DNA from: Diphasiastrum complanatum
Lineage: Eukaryota > Streptophyta > Lycopodiopsida > Lycopodiales > Lycopodiaceae
Length of the DNA: 64,000 nucleotides
Direction: 5' to 3'
Assembly (NCBI GenBank): GCA_029204225.1
Contig: CM055095.1
Coordinates: 20,579,348-20,643,347, forward strand
The position numbers and the translations under genes are program-made. Of this stretch, positions 21,499-32,939 are shown piece by piece; the stretch's first letter is position 1; the number at the start of each line of letters is the position of its first letter. A model generated the notes under the pieces. It saw only the letters and a list, made by a program, of their open reading frames with translations, made no database searches and had not been told where the DNA came from.

Positions 21499-22305
21499 TC
21501 ATAGTGAACCAATGCCGTTTACTTGATGTTTAGATCCATCTCCAAGAACTATGAATTTTGAAGGATTTGCACTTTTGAAATCAGACATTATTCGTCTTGA
21601 TGTCACGAAGTGCGAGGTGGCTCCTGAGTCTAGGATCACCTCATGTGTGTCAGATGTTGATGCTGCACACACGTCTTCACAGATGTAGGCAGTCGAACAA
21701 TTTTTGTTCGTTCTTTCTTCGCCCATCTTCGAGCTCTCGGGCGCCTTAACATAGGACGAACTATTGTTGTTCTCTTGTCTGTTCTGTGCTGATTTGTTCC
21801 TTGGGTTCTTGAGGCAATCGATGGCTACGTGACCCTTCTTATGGCAATGGATACACTCAATCTTGGGATTGATCCAGCAAGTATCTACTATATGCCCGTC
21901 TCTTCTGCATCTCATGCAAGTCTTCTTGTCTGCATCTTGTCGTTTCGACCTCCCTTTGGTCTTCCAATTGCTCTTGCTGGTTCCCTCTGCTTGTTGGTCG
22001 CGATCCTGCCTCTGATTTGACTCTCTCTTAGGCTTGAATTGTTTCTTGGATTTTTCTTTGTTGTCGTAGAGGGCCTGGTCAGAACCATCCTTGTGATCAA
22101 GGTGTTCTCTAGCCTTGACTTCCTCTCGAATCTCGACAATCGCCTTTTCGAGGTTCATGGAGGGATCTTTCGTGAGCAGGGTTAGTGTCGTCTGGAAAGA
22201 TCTGGGTAAGGCTCTCAACAGGTATGTGAGCTGCTTCTCAGTTGACACTACATTCTTTGCTCCAGAGTTATGTAGTGATAGAAACAAATCCTTCATCTTT
22301 CTCAC
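21499..22305 (-). pseudogene. Copia-2 copy i gag C-terminus and protease
   Basis: The frame has the gag tail, two zinc knuckles (CMRCRRDGHIVDTC and CIHCHKKGHVAIDC) and the protease motif VILDSGATSHFV. It ends at a stop just after GIGSL, where the plus copy continues WLNTN. The start is broken: the gag N-terminal half is in a separate frame at 22333-22686. The same pattern in the other two Copia-2 copies confirms the order. Confidence 0.85.
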
Positions 22306-22332
22306 GAAAGAGGTGAGGTCTTTTCCATCCCA

Positions 22333-22686
22333 CTACAAATTCGTCTGCTGATCTTCCAACATCATGATCTGACTTCTTGATTTCGTCTGAAATCTGGTGA
22401 GCAATGCATCCCACATCTCCTTAGCCTTGGAGAGTGTAGCTAGATCAAGTGTGAGGCTATCTTCCATGGAAGATGATAGCAAGACTACTGCCTTGTCGTT
22501 TTTCTCCCTCCATTTGCGTAGCTCCTTGCCTGTTGTCGTAGGCATTTCTTTTGTGCCATCCACCCAAGAGAAGAGTCCTTCGCCCTTGAGTATCAGTGAT
22601 GTCTTAAGTTTTCAGGCTAGTAAGTTAGATCCTGAAGAATCAATTATCGTGCAGATCTTGCTTTGCATGGTGCTGATTGAAGCCAT
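22333..22686 (-). pseudogene. Copia-2 copy i gag N-terminus
   Basis: ATG at 22686 (MASIS) begins gag. An in-frame stop follows about 25 codons later, then the frame runs to LEDQQTNL at 22333. WVDGTKEMPTTTGKELRKW and LATLSKAKEMWDALLTRFQ are typical of the Copia gag domain. Confidence 0.8.
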
Positions 22687-22786
22687 TGCTTCTTGAAGTT
22701 TGTTTCCTTGTTGATGGTTGATTGTCTGAATGCTTGGCCTCCTAGATCTGATAGCTTCTCGGCTATGTCAGAATAAGACAGGGTGG

Positions 22787-22798
22787 ACTCTGATACCA
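22787..22798 (-). promoter_or_regulatory. Copia-2 copy i primer binding site
   Basis: The minus strand reads TGGTATCAGAGT. A diverged second copy of the LTR end plus primer-like sequence (CAGTGGTGTCAGAGC) lies 30 bp inside the LTR, at about 22818-22832. Confidence 0.8.
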
Positions 22799-22799
22799 C

Positions 22800-23873
22800 T
22801 GATGAAATATCGTAATATGCTCTGACACCACTGATGGGAATGATTGACTGATGAAAAATCTGTCAGATTTCACGAAACTTTCGTGAAGGCGAATCAATCA
22901 CGACTCTCTTCAGCTCGGATGGAGTTCGTATGCGATCACTGGACACTGCCAGTTGAGTCGCTCCTACAATCCTCCACAGTGTAGTCAGTCACTGTTGATC
23001 TATGTTCAGAAATCAATGCAGCATTCAACATAGTTTCAACCAAAGTGCAGAATTCAAAATGAACAAAAAGAAACTCAGACACGAGATTAACAACAGAAAC
23101 ATTTGCATTCGAGATCAGACATAGCACAAATTGATATGTGCGCGAAGGCTACAATATCATCTATTGATTTCTTTTTCTCTGATTCTTTAAGCACTACGTG
23201 CATATCCACGCAGTGCATTGGCATGAGAGAAACACAGTTCTCTCACGAGTAATCGTCTCGCTTTACTAGCGGACAGTTGGATCTTCTGCTCCTAGATAGA
23301 ATTGTCTTCACAGGCAGGTGGACAAGTATTCTATATTTTTTGTCTTGATTGCTTACTAGCATCAGACTTCTTCACTATTACTCTGTGTATTCTGTTGACC
23401 TATATGTCAAGTATCATCCAATAAGCATGGTCGCTCTATGTAAATATAAGATTAGAGTGATTAAACAACTAGTCAAGGGGTTACAAGAGTGGCAAATTAG
23501 CCATGACTTAGAAATTATCTGCTGATGTCATGCCATCAGATCAGATCTCTGTACTTTTGGGTACTTGCGTGATCTTAGCTGAAACTCTTTTGAGCGTGAA
23601 GGCAAAATGAGTTTCGTTTTGCTCGTATGCCTTTCTCTCGTACTGGACCACAAAGGAATCTCGTTCGTGGATCTTTCGTGTTCGCGAACCGTTTGTCTTC
23701 GTCTCCTTTGACTTTGGTGTTCGCGAATCGTTTGTCTTCATCTCCTTTGACTTTCGTGTTCACAAAACTCTTCGTGATTCGTGTCTCCAGATTTTCGAGT
23801 TCGCAAACTTCTTCGTCAGGTTGAGGGCTGAAAGCTAACAAGGCTTTGTAGTTAGAAACATTTCAGTTCTTCA
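22800..23873 (-). repeat. Copia-2 copy i 5' LTR
   Basis: The LTR is about 1.07 kb. The outer edge TGAAGAACTG at 23873 aligns with TGAAGAAAC at 29561 and TGAGGAAAC at 37351, each with a different flank, which fixes the LTR start. The body shares TCGCGAACACGAAAGTC motifs and GATGGCATGACGTCAGCAG with the other copies. Confidence 0.85.
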
Positions 23874-25070
23874 ATGAGGAGGCAATGTTCATCAAGGGCA
23901 AGTTCATAGGGAAAGGGAAGGGCAAGTGTTCTAAAGGACAAGATCATGGTGAGTCTTTTTCTCTTGGTAAGAAAAGATAGGTCAAAGTTGAAATGCTTCT
24001 ATTTGTTGGAAATTAAGTCCACAGTTGCCTCCTTGGTGAATCATAACTTAGACAGCCAATTACTTGAAGAACGTCTACAACGGACTTCCGATGGAATTAT
24101 TACAATTAGAAATAGTGGAGCTAAGATGTATGTAACTTTCATTGATGATTATAGCATATTTTGTTGGATCTATCTTCTAAAGAGCAAAGATGAAGTGTAT
24201 GATGTCTTTGTCAAGTTCAAGAATGCAAGGGATGACCAATTTTCAAGTGCTTGAGGAGTGACAATGGTGGAGAGTACATATCTACCCAGTTCAAGGCCTT
24301 TTGTGATGAGCATGGGATCAAGAGGGAGTACACAACTCCAAGGACACCTCAACAAAATGGAGTGGCTGAGAGGAGCTAATCTTCCAAAATCATTTTGGGA
24401 TCAAGCTTTGTTGTGTGTTAACTTTCTATGCAATAGGTGGCCGAGTGCTATATTGGATGGAAGGACACCTTTGGAGATGTTATTTAAGAGGAGGTTGAGT
24501 GTCAACTTTCTTATAACTTTTGGATGCACTTGCTATGTCAATATAACTCTTGATGATAGGACCAAGGAAGATCCATCTTCAAGGAAAGGTATATTTGTTG
24601 GATATAGTGAGGTGAGTAAAGCCTACAAGGTTTACATTCCTACTACTAACAAGGTGATTATTGGTAGAGATGTCATTTTTGATGAGGGGAACATTCCAAA
24701 AGTGTCTTCAAGTAATGATGGTGTGGATGGATCTAACAAGCTTGATGTTGATGTGATGGATCCTACTTTAGATGGTGATGATGAAGGACCTTCATCAAGT
24801 AAAAGCCAAGGAGAACATCAAGGGAAAGACAAATGCCTTCAAGGCTCACATATGATGAGAAAGGTAAGCAAGTAGTTGCTGGAACTAACTTTGCTTTCCT
24901 ATCTTCTTTTGGTGAACCTACATGTGTAGATGAAGCAAGGGACAAAGATGAGTGGATCCAAGCAATGGATCTTGAGTATCAAGCTTGCATGAAGAATGGA
25001 ACATGGAGATTGGTGAAGTTACCTAAGCACAAGAAAGTTAAACCAAGATGGATCTATCAATAAGCATAAG
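23874..25070 (+). pseudogene. Copia-1 family fragment, gag to RT start
   Basis: The plus strand resumes in the gag linker (FIKGKF, GKCSKGQDH) at 23874, jumps to the integrase core (KMYVTFIDDYSIFCWIYLLK, then [18 protein letters not shown]), and after a small deletion continues FWDQALLCVNFLCNRWPSA to the linker. It ends in the start of reverse transcriptase (MKNGTWRLVKLPKHKKVKPRW). Frameshifts lie near 24250 and 24850. It is cut at about 25070 by an LTR of another family. It is the only Copia-1 copy here that preserves the RT start, so it shows what Copia-1 at 4553 has lost. Confidence 0.85.
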
Positions 25071-25078
25071 ACAAAGTT

Positions 25079-25973
25079 TGTTAGATTTCTTATGCTCAGC
25101 CTTAAGACAAATTGTTCAAGTAATGAGCATCCTGAAAAACCGAAGGCCGACAACATATTTTTTGGCCTTCACATTTTTTCCCTTTAAATATTTTCTATGT
25201 CTTAGAAATCATTTTAAGGCACCTTCGCCTTTTTCATCTTTTTCGCTCCTTAGCGAAAAATGCGACACGCTGGCCAAGTGGCCAAAATACCTAAGAAATC
25301 ATTTTTAGACACCTTCATCTTTTTCGCTCCTTAGCGAAAGATGCGACACACTGGCCAAGTGGCCAGAATACCTTAGAAATCATTTTTAGACACCTTCGTC
25401 TTTTTCGCTCCTTAGCAAAAAATGCGACACACTGGCCAAGTGGCTAGAATACCTTAGAAATCATTGTTAGGCACCTACGCATTTTCGGCATTTCTTAGGT
25501 TTTCTCATTTTTGCTGACCGACTTGGCCAACTTATGAGTAACTCTAAAACAGCCGAACAAACAAATATCCCAAAGGCGGTTGGCAGTTACCAACTTTTGT
25601 ACATATACAAAGACTGACATAAATAGCCTTAAAGGCTTGTAAGATTTCTTTTTTTGACACTTGTAAATGTCTATATTAGCTGAATCAAGCTATGTAAGTG
25701 TTAATTTTTATAATTTCTTTTTCAAGCAGAGTTATCTATAGCCAGCATTATCACGCTCAGCAAGCTGAAGTTATTACTTCAAGCCATTGTACTCACTGTT
25801 GATAATTTTATTAGAGTGCAATTTTGTCACACTATTGCGTCATTCATTTGTGCAACCTGTATGAATTCTTCTACTTGAATATTCCTGCTGCTAACTGTTG
25901 CGTTTCCGTTCCTACACGCTTATGCTCTGAGCAACTGAGCCTCCACTGCACTCATGACCACCATTCTATGACA
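25079..25973 (+). repeat. LTR-F, 5' LTR
   Basis: Starts TGTTAGATTT directly after Copia sequence and ends TATGACA next to a primer site, giving 895 bp. It carries an 81-bp hairpin-rich array and TGTTGATAATTTTATTAG-type AT-rich sequence. The start is supported by a similar TGTTGGATTT junction at 46568. Confidence 0.65.
25203..25484. repeat. 81-bp tandem repeat, about 3.5 units
   Basis: TGCGACAC anchors at 25261, 25342 and 25423 give an 81-bp period. Each unit holds two short hairpins, TTTCGCTCCTTAGCGAAA and CTGGCCAAGTGGCCAG. Confidence 0.93.
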
Positions 25974-25985
25974 TGGTATCAGAGC
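25974..25985 (+). promoter_or_regulatory. Primer binding site, LTR-F element
   Basis: TGGTATCAGAGC directly follows the LTR end CA. Confidence 0.88.
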
Positions 25986-26826
25986 GGTCAGCTGTACAAA
26001 CCACAAGCGATTACAGATTTAGGCGCATTCGACGATGCAGGTCTGCTAATAGATATCAATATGGCCTATCCGAAATTATTTAGTCTATGTGTGGATTGGG
26101 AGCGAAACCTTGCAGAATATTTTGCGGAGATTCGCCATAATTTGCAAGATAGAAGGAAGTCATTTCGTTATAAACAATTTTGTACATATACATTTTGGCA
26201 GTTTGGTACCTTTGCGGCGAAGTTGTGTTCAGAACCTTTATGTTAAAAGCAATTTTATTAGATTTTCAGCTCGTTACTATAAAGAAATCACTCTACAAAG
26301 TGATTCATATGAAGATACCAAGTTAACCGAGGAGCTGTTCGATGGAACATTACTCTCGGTTAAGTTAGAAAAATTCGGCAACTTACCAGTTGGCCGCTAT
26401 ACCAATTCGATCAAGAGTTGCTCTTGATCGAAGCTCAACAGAACTTGGAGCTTGTTCAGAAGTTATATGAAGAACTGAATCATTCCTGAAAATTCATTCG
26501 TGTCTTTGTCATGGTGATGTTTCTATGGGATGCTGACTTTTTGAAGTTTAAAGATGTTTTGAAGTTTGATTCCAGTTTTTATCAGCAATTCAAAGATCAA
26601 CTCAAAACAACCTATTCAATTTAAAAGAAACAGCAAGACATATATTTTCTAAGACGAAGAAATATCTAAAGGACAAAATACACGAAGAAATATCTAAAGG
26701 ACGAAATACATGAAGAAATATCTTTTCGCCTCAACGAAAATCTAACGAACAAGAATGTTTCTCGAATACTCCTCGAAATAAAAATGATATGTTCACGAGG
26801 ACGTTTCACATTTGAGGAAGGAGATA
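25986..26826 (+). other. Internal remnant with polypurine tract
   Basis: Sequence between the LTR-F primer site and a polypurine tract (TTTGAGGAAGGAGATA, about 26811-26826). Short frames at 25986-26246 and 26089-26427 show no gag or pol motif. The following LTR does not resemble LTR-F, so this is probably a join between two elements. Confidence 0.45.
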
Positions 26827-27835
26827 TGTGATGCCATGAAAATGTTAAATATTAAATATCAACATAAATATGGCATGATATACTCGAAAATGAAGATATG
26901 AGCTGGATAAGTATAAATCATGAAGAGGCCTAAGTCATTTTTTGGGAATATATCTCCTAAGTACTTGCCTTGTAATTAAGGGAAAGACCTTTTAAAGGAA
27001 AATACATTGTCTTGGACAACCTTTACTAGGTTGTCCATACGAAACGACTAGATACGAAAAGACATGATAAACTAGAGTAACTTTAACTCATAATTAAGTA
27101 TACCTCTTATGGTATAGGTGAACGTATTCTCAGTCTAATCGTTAACTAGACCCTTTCACGAGAGCGATGCACATGTTGTTTTAGAGGTGTGTTTGTTCAC
27201 CTCGTAGAACATATATTGATCTCACACTTCAGTCTCGATCATCGAGAGAGAAGAGTTTATGCTTATGTAAGAGATTGAAGAAGTGAATAGAGTTCTGTGA
27301 GTTATTCTCTCTTATCTCTGTTCTTCGCACCGTTGAGTATGAGTGATCTGGAGGTCTGCTAACAATCTCTAAAGCATTTCATGAATTTATCTCCGATCAG
27401 ACAGACGCTCTAGTGCATTACAGTCGTTTGCTGCGTTTCCGTAAAGCATGCTCTAAAGAACTGTCTTTAAACTATCTTATTCGTCTGTCACGAATACTTT
27501 CTTTTCGGCACTTGAATAACGACTATCTTTGGTACAGTCTAGCACGATCATTGAATAAAGTTGTATGTATACATATGAGATGATAGTTTCTGTTTGAAAA
27601 ATTAAGTCTCTGATCTGTCTTCCTGATTGGCATTGACATAAGTTTCTAACGTATTCTAAAACTCTTCGTGTTCTTTAACCATTAAGTTGGACTTTAGTTG
27701 TTGAGGACTTCTGTCTAGAAACGAATAGTTCGCGAATGCGATTAATTAATTGTCTGCACAGTCGCGAATACATCGAACAAATTCTCGATTCTCTGTTGAC
27801 ACCTTAATCAGCCAGAGTGTAGTACCGTTGTACTA
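26827..27835 (+). repeat. Putative 3' LTR after polypurine tract
   Basis: Begins TGTGATGCCATG right after the polypurine tract. It contains promoter-like and repeated motifs (GAGATTGAAGAAG, TCGCGAATGCG). The right end is not defined and no partner LTR is in the window, so the end given is approximate. Confidence 0.45.
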
Positions 27836-28579
27836 CTCTGATAACATCTCATCTGTAGAACGCGCTTTATCCAATTTGATAGAGGCCAGATTGTTGTTCT
27901 GAATTTATTAACACTACCATTCCAAATACAAGTAATACTGGTTACTTTTTAATGTCTGTCGACAACCAGAATAACCCTCGAAACCACTTGCCATAATTGT
28001 ACCAAAAACATAACTTTCTAACGTTGTCCTCTATGGGAACGACATTATTTACTATAAAATCTATATTAACCCTGTTGGTATAGTACGACACTTAAATTGG
28101 TAATAAATCGATTTATACAGCTTGTATGGATTGTAGACAATGTTGAATCGGTGATTGCATGTTGAGGTGGAAAGTTTTTTTCCTTGAGATAATCCTTCAG
28201 AAAACGTGCATGATGGGAACATAGATAGTGAGAGCTGTAAGACTAATATCTTGAAGTTGATGTAAAGCAAGGGCTAGGCAAGGATAGTTCACCTCACTGA
28301 ATAGCTGATTCCTGTAAACAGAATTAATGTTTTTGTTGTGAATTAAAGGAAAATTAGAAGCAATTCAGAATGATGTAACCCGGTTTCAGAATCACAGAAA
28401 ACAATATACTGCTTGCTTTATGTTTTGTGCTCTGTTTAAAACTAGAGTGATGATTCTGGTTATGGAATCAATATCCATGCTTTTGTCCTAATGATTGATT
28501 GCAAATCCAATGGATTCTTGGAAAAACAGTTGTCCCAGCTAGTTGGTTGATTTAGTTGTTAAAGCCATGGTAGATTCAA
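27836..28579. other. No gene seen
   Basis: AT-rich sequence with no supported ORF or element end. Confidence 0.4.
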
Positions 28580-28995
28580 TCATGTACTGGATAGATTGCA
28601 TGCAGATAGCTTTTTCCCTAGATTCACCTGCAAAAAAAAGGTTGAAGTCTGCCTTGACAACCACTTTTGGGCGTTGTGGGCTGTTAGCCTGAGACTGATA
28701 TTCCCTCGTTGGCAGCGTTGCTGCAGAGGAGCAATTGATTCTGTAACAGATCTAGTTGGGTCGGAGTTAGCTGAAACCCATGGGGTTTGAAAAGTGTATA
28801 TGTGCATCTGGAAGATCCATTCCAGCAGTGAATGCATGTCCTCTTTTCCCAGTGAGTGCGTGCCTGTTCTCCACGGACATGGAGATTGACGATGAACGAG
28901 TTGCAGATATGGTAGAAGAGTGGCTCGATCCATCTCTGCCTCAGCTTGTACATTCTCTCTCTCGATGGGGTGGATGCGGTTGGCCACTTTAAGAA
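28580..28995. other. GC-richer segment, possible degraded gene piece
   Basis: This 400-bp stretch is richer in GC than its flanks and has open frames on both strands (plus 28780-28992, minus 28580-28987). The plus frame has an acidic stretch (MEIDDERVADMVEEWLDPSL). No family is recognised, and overlap on both strands argues for caution. Confidence 0.2.
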
Positions 28996-29560
28996 TGGAA
29001 GATGTGGCGACTCTCTCTTGTTTGTGTTGGAAGAAGGAGTCGACCCTAATTCTTGTTTCTTTAAAGTTGGGTTTGGTCTACCCTATTTGTAATTTTTAAA
29101 ACCTTACTTTAGGGTTTATTTTGGTATGCATATGTTGGGTGTTTAAAGTTATTTTGAAGATGGATGAGTGGTCAACAATCTGTGAATTGGTTGACTGTTT
29201 ACATCGGAGCTATTACATGCCAGTTAATCACGGCTAGGAAAGAGTTTTGGACATATGGTAGCTTTGAGTTGGATCAAAATAGGTTTTCATGAACAACTTC
29301 GGAAGTTCAAGCTACTTGCACCCAGTTATAGAAATTTCGGTTTCTTGGTGTCAGATTGTCAAAACTTAATCTTGGTTTTTTGTATTGCTTCCCATGGTAA
29401 AAAAATTTGGATTTTCTTTCTCTAGGGACAATATGCATGTTTTTGGACTTTATCAATTCGACATTTTGCTAAGCCATGTTAATTGGAACTTTTGTACTAT
29501 TAGATATTTGGTCAAGCTGTAATAATCGGTTTTGGGAATGAATTTTTTAAGGCCGGTCTT
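28996..29560. other. No gene seen
   Basis: AT-rich. A GTGGCGACTCT word at about 29002 resembles primer sites of some Gypsy elements, but no LTR end supports it. Confidence 0.35.
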
Positions 29561-29934
29561 TGAAGAAACAAAGTGTTTCTGATTACAAATCCTTGCTAGC
29601 TTTCAGTCCTTCACTTGACGAAGATGTTCGCGAACTCGAACATCTAGAGACACGAAACACGAAGAGTTTCGCGAACACAAAAGTCAACGGAAACGAAGAC
29701 AAACGATTCGCGAACATGAACGGTTCGTGAACACGAAGGATCCACAAACGAGATTCCTTTGCGGTCCAGCAAGAGAGAAAGGCAGACGAGGTAAGCAAAA
29801 CCAATGGTGGAAACGAAACTCATTCTGTCCTCACACTCCAAGGAGTACCACCAAAGATCAAGCAAGTACCCAGAAGTACAGAGATCTAACCTGATGGCAT
29901 GACGTCAGCAGATACTTCCTAGGTCACACTCTCC
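29561..29934 (+). repeat. Copia-2 copy ii 5' LTR, first third
   Basis: TGAAGAAAC start followed by TCGCGAACACAAAAGTC repeats and GATGGCATGACGTCAGCAG, as in the LTR at 37351. Confidence 0.8.
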
Positions 29935-30040
29935 AAAATAGCTTTACACTTGACCTGGCCACACTCTCCAAAGCTAAGGAGATGTGGGATGCACTACTCA
30001 CAAGATTTCATACGAAATCCAGAAGTCAGATTATGATGCT

Positions 30041-30045
30041 GGAAG
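30041..30045. repeat. Target site duplication GGAAG (left)
   Basis: GGAAG immediately precedes the solo LTR and is repeated at 30834-30838. Confidence 0.93.
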
Positions 30046-30833
30046 TGTGAGAAATTGGCAAAAATCTAGCTTGGTATTTTTTATGATAGAAGTTTGTAAG
30101 TGAATCTCACATGTGTGGAGGATGTTCCCACGTGTGGAGAATTGTAAAGTAAATCAAAATGTTTGATATAGGGGTCTCATAGAATTTCATAGTCAAGCAT
30201 TTAGGTGTAGGATGTTGATAGGGTCAAATTTGGCATAGATGGCAAATTATCCATTTCCACTTGTAATGCCACTATTGAGCCAAAATAGAGCCAAAATTGT
30301 GCCAATTAGAGTGTAGACAAGTGTCATGCTTTTGTTTGATGAAGCTTAAGAGGTCCAATAGGATTTAGAGGTGGAACCTTGTGAGGTCCAATAGAAAATT
30401 GAGGTGTGCTTGAATATAGTCCAATAGAATTTAGAGGTGCATGGATCAATGGTCCAATAGGATTAAGAGGTGGCAAAGTGTGATCCTATCATAGTTAAGC
30501 ATAGTGGTAGCTCATGAATCTATTAGTATCATTGTACTCCTCCTTTTGGATCTAATTGATTTTGAGATTGAGTGGATTTTGAGTGTCATTGAATTTCTAG
30601 CTTTCTCTCTCTACCCAAGGAGAGCAGCTTGTTTTTACTTAGAATACTTTTGGAACACTTCCCACATGTGTGAGTGAGAGTTGGAAGTGATTGAATGCAT
30701 GTAGTAGTGTGTTTTTGCCATAGGATTCAATATTGATCTTGAATCTCAATCTAGTCTTGATCTTGGTGCATCTACACACCTTAGGAGATCACAAGTACAT
30801 GTAGTGGACAGTCCACACGTGTGAAATTCAACA
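30046..30833 (+). repeat. Solo LTR, family C (788 bp)
   Basis: A TG...CA repeat with GGAAG on both sides and no internal element sequence: the product of recombination between two LTRs. It holds CACATGTG and CACACGTGTG palindromes, a CTCTCTCTACCC tract near 30605 and repeated GTCCAATAGGATT phrases (several copies at 30355-30480). The family is the same as the fragment at 1834-2450. Confidence 0.92.
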
Positions 30834-30838
30834 GGAAG
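30834..30838. repeat. Target site duplication GGAAG (right)
   Basis: Second copy of GGAAG, directly after the CA end of the solo LTR. Confidence 0.93.
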
Positions 30839-31250
30839 ATCAGTTGACGAATCTACAGTGGGATGGAAAAGACCTCACCTCTTTCGTGAGAAAGATGAAG
30901 GATCTGTTTCTATCACTAAACAACTCAGGAGCAGAGAATGCAGTATTAGTTGAGAAGCAGCTCATATATCTGTTGAGAGCCTTACCCAGATCTTTCCAGA
31001 CGACACGAACCCTACTCGCAAAAGATCCTACCATGAAACTCAAACAGGCAATTGTCAAGATTCGAGAGGAAGTCGAGGCCAGAGAGCATCTTGATCACAA
31101 AGATGATTCTGACCATGCACTCTACGACAACAGAGAAAAATCAAAGAAACAGTTCAAGCCTAAGAGCGAGTCGAATCAGAGGCAGGATCGTGACCAGCAA
31201 GCAGAGAGGACCAGCAAAAGCAACTAGAAGACCAAAGAGAGGTCGAAATG

Positions 31251-31752
31251 ACAAGATGCCAACAAGAAGACCTGCACGAGATGCAGAAGAGACGGGCATA
31301 CAGTAGATACCTGCTGGCTCAATCCCAAGATTGAGTGTATCCATTGCCATAGGAAGGGTCATGCAGCCATGGATTGCCGCTAGAATCCAAGAAATAGATC
31401 AGCACAGAACAGACATGAGAACGATAATAGTTCTGCCTATGTTGAGGAGCCCGAGAGCTCGAAGATGGACAGAAAAAGAACGAACAAAAATTGTTCGACT
31501 GCCTACATCTGTGAAGATGTGTGTGCAACATCAACTTTTGACACACACGAGGTGATCCTAGATTCAAGAGCCACCTCGCACTTCGTGACATCAAGACGAA
31601 TCATGTCTAATTTTAGAAGTGCAGATCCCTCAAGATTCATAGTTCTTGGAGATGGATCCAGACATCAAGTGAACGGTATTGGTTCACTCTGGCTCAACAC
31701 CAACAACAGAGACAGACGACTCGAAGACGTTTCGTTCATGCCAACTCTGTAG
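31251..31752 (+). pseudogene. Copia-2 copy ii zinc knuckles and protease
   Basis: Frames show the Cys/His knuckles in broken form near 31270-31380. The protease region then follows (VILDSRATSHFVTSRRIMS), where the catalytic motif DSGATSH has become DSRATSH. The Gly to Arg change would disable the protease. A stop lies at 31750. Confidence 0.75.
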
Positions 31753-31758
31753 CAAGAC

Positions 31759-32870
31759 TTGCTCTCTGTAGCAAGAATAACAGATGTAGGGATGCGTGAG
31801 ATGTTTTCTAACGAAGCATGCAACGTGATTGATGTCAGCACCAGCACTCTCATTATGCAAGACAGAAGGAAAGGCAACCTATATCATCTAAAGGTGCGCC
31901 TACCTGAAGATCAAATGCATCAGACCCATGGCGACTCGCTAGACACACTGTGGCACAGAAGACTCTGTCACATGAACTCAATGGCACTCTATCAGGCAAG
32001 TCATCACGGAGCAATAACAGGGGTCATCATCTTGAATGCAACAATTCGACCACCTGTGATGCATGTTTGAAAGGCAAGATGTCACTCACACCATTCGTCA
32101 AAGACTCCTACAAAACGACAAAGATTCTGGAGCTGGTGCACTCTGACATCTGCGGTCCATTCAACGTGATCTCAGTAGGAGGTTCAAAATACTATATAAC
32201 CTTCATTGATGATTACAACAATTTGCCATAGTGTATTTTACTCGATAAATTGAAAGCACTCGATAAATTCACAGAATATGTGAATTGGATTGAGAGATGC
32301 ACAAGCAGCAAGGTGAAACAGATCAGAACAGATCGAGGTGGCGAATATATCTCGAATCGCTTCACTGACTTCTGCAATGATCATGGCATCATTCACAGAA
32401 GAACTGCAGCCTACACACCGCAACACAATGGTGTTGCTGAACGAAAGAACAGGACCCTGATGGAAACAGCCAGATGCATGACGGCATACTCAAAGGCTCC
32501 AAGGGCACTGTGGGTTGAAGCAGTAGCTATAGCTGCAGACATCCAGAACAAGACAACTAAATCTGGTGTTCCTCACTGACACCACATGAGCTATGGTGGG
32601 GTAGAAATCCCAACCTGTCTCACGTCAGAATATTTGGCTTTGCAGCATATGCACATATTCTTGATAAGCTTCTCAAGAAGCTTGATGAGAAAGCCGAGCA
32701 AGGATTTCTGGTAGGTTATGACAATAATTTATTATACTATAGAATTTACATGCCAGACACGAACACTGTGAAAACAATGAGGGATGTCAAATTCGACAAG
32801 AGCAGGACAACCTTGTTAGCTGTGAAGGATGCTAGGTGGGGCAATAAAGCAGGAGATGCAATGAGATAGT
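31759..32870 (+). pseudogene. Copia-2 copy ii integrase
   Basis: Pre-integrase and HHCC site (LWHRRLCHMN, then CDACLKGKM in the next frame), LVHSDICGPF, then IRTDRGGEYISN (second Asp) and QHNGVAERKN (Glu). The region after 32580 (FGFAAYAHI, GYDNN) continues in other frames to about 32870. Several frameshifts and stops are present. Reverse transcriptase is missing. Confidence 0.83.
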
Positions 32871-32939
32871 CCACTACGTTGTGACCGCCACCATCTTGAG
32901 AGATCCTGTCCAAACCCACATCCAAAACCTGAATATGTA

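Larger units (their letters stand above)
20690..23873 (-). mobile_element. Copia-2 copy i (minus, 3' end missing)
   Basis: The order on the minus strand is 5' LTR, primer site, gag, zinc knuckles, protease and integrase, cut inside the integrase core at 20690 where Copia-3 begins. Reverse transcriptase and the 3' LTR are not in the window. The right edge abuts a plus-strand Copia-1 fragment, so this element probably inserted into Copia-1. Confidence 0.85.
29935..31250 (+). pseudogene. Copia-2 copy ii gag (split by solo LTR)
   Basis: Gag sequence runs to 30045 (LTRFHTKSRSQIMMLE), stops at the insertion, and resumes at 30839 (DQLTNLQWDGKDLTSFVRKMKDLF). It continues through a Lys-rich linker to about 31250. 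An in-frame stop at 31228 and a frame change separate it from the zinc knuckles. The N-terminal third of gag is deleted. Confidence 0.8.

Noticed and set aside
28580-28995. A receptor-kinase-like exon suggested by VEEWLDPSL
   Set aside because: The resemblance is a single short phrase; no kinase motif or second exon could be found.
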